Assembly (NCBI RefSeq): GCF_002266855.1
Contig: NZ_NGJN01000004.1
Span: 124,001 to 188,000, forward strand
Source: Winogradskyella aurantia
GTDB taxonomy: Bacteria; Bacteroidota; Bacteroidia; Flavobacteriales; Flavobacteriaceae
Length of the DNA: 64,000 nt
Reading direction: 5' to 3'
The translations under genes and the position numbers were made by a program. The notes under the pieces were generated by a model. It was not told the origin of the DNA, ran no database searches, and worked only from the letters and a program-made list of their open reading frames with translations. Shown here in pieces: positions 63,989 through 64,000 of this stretch (positions are counted from its first letter, which is position 1; each line of letters starts with the position of its first letter).

Positions 63989-64000
63989 ATTTGTAAATTT

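Overview
The window is 64 kb of an AT-rich Bacteroidota chromosome, almost certainly from a marine member of the Flavobacteriaceae. The evidence is: a fused lpxC/fabZ gene; PorX, the regulator of the type IX secretion system (T9SS); a T9SS C-terminal sorting domain; Bacteroidota-type -7 promoter elements (TAnnTTTG) before many genes; weak Shine-Dalgarno signals; and a sulfotransferase inside a polysaccharide locus. I saw no tRNA or rRNA gene, insertion sequence, prophage, integrase or CRISPR array.

Layout. 1-10.4 kb (minus strand): a cut SPFH protein, a VWA-like membrane protein and fabG; then sucD with its own promoter and terminator; then the lipid A block HD phosphohydrolase / lpxD / lpxC-fabZ / lpxA / efp / second lpxD-like gene. 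10.4-15.1 kb (plus): porX, tsaE, a probable small secreted peptide overlapping a membrane-protein gene, ald and a DUF4258 gene. 15.2-41.4 kb: an extracellular or capsular polysaccharide locus. It starts with a UDP-glucose dehydrogenase, is interrupted by a convergent 1369-residue T9SS-secreted pectate-lyase-like protein with ten Ig-like repeats, and continues through GT2, Wzx, GT4, Wzy, a DUF2264 protein, a sulfotransferase, two GT4s, AsnB, GT4, a PglC-like initiating transferase, a PglE-like aminotransferase, a PglF/FlaA1-like dehydratase, Wza and Wzc. 41.4-50.6 kb: proline dehydrogenase, aroB, DinB-like, Lrp/AsnC, an M14 carboxypeptidase, an XRE regulator, a small lipoprotein, TerC, and an MBOAT/SGNH-like acylation pair. 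50.6-64 kb: parC / small membrane gene / parE, ychF, an AsmA-like protein, ferredoxin, LuxC-type reductase, serC, serA and a DUF937 protein.

How the genes fit together. The polysaccharide locus reads as a complete Wzx/Wzy system. PglF- and PglE-like enzymes would make a UDP-4-amino-4,6-dideoxy sugar, the PglC-like enzyme would load it on undecaprenyl phosphate, and five further glycosyltransferases would extend it. Wzx and Wzy would flip and polymerise the unit, and Wza/Wzc would export it. Ugd, AsnB and the sulfotransferase suggest an acidic polymer with uronic acid, possibly partly amidated and sulfated. DUF2264 and the secreted lyase-like protein are candidate trimming or polymer-binding factors. 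These functions are inferred from family and context.

The most interesting unexplained signals are a composite intergenic motif (a TTACGG/CCGTAA element beside ATCCGrTGAA) found before tsaE, before the small secreted peptide and before the giant T9SS protein; the overlapping gene pair at 12.7-12.8 kb; the A/B-alternating repeat protein; the DUF2264 + sulfotransferase pair; and operator-like repeats between the carboxypeptidase and the XRE regulator. Nothing here clearly amounts to a new defence or mobile system.
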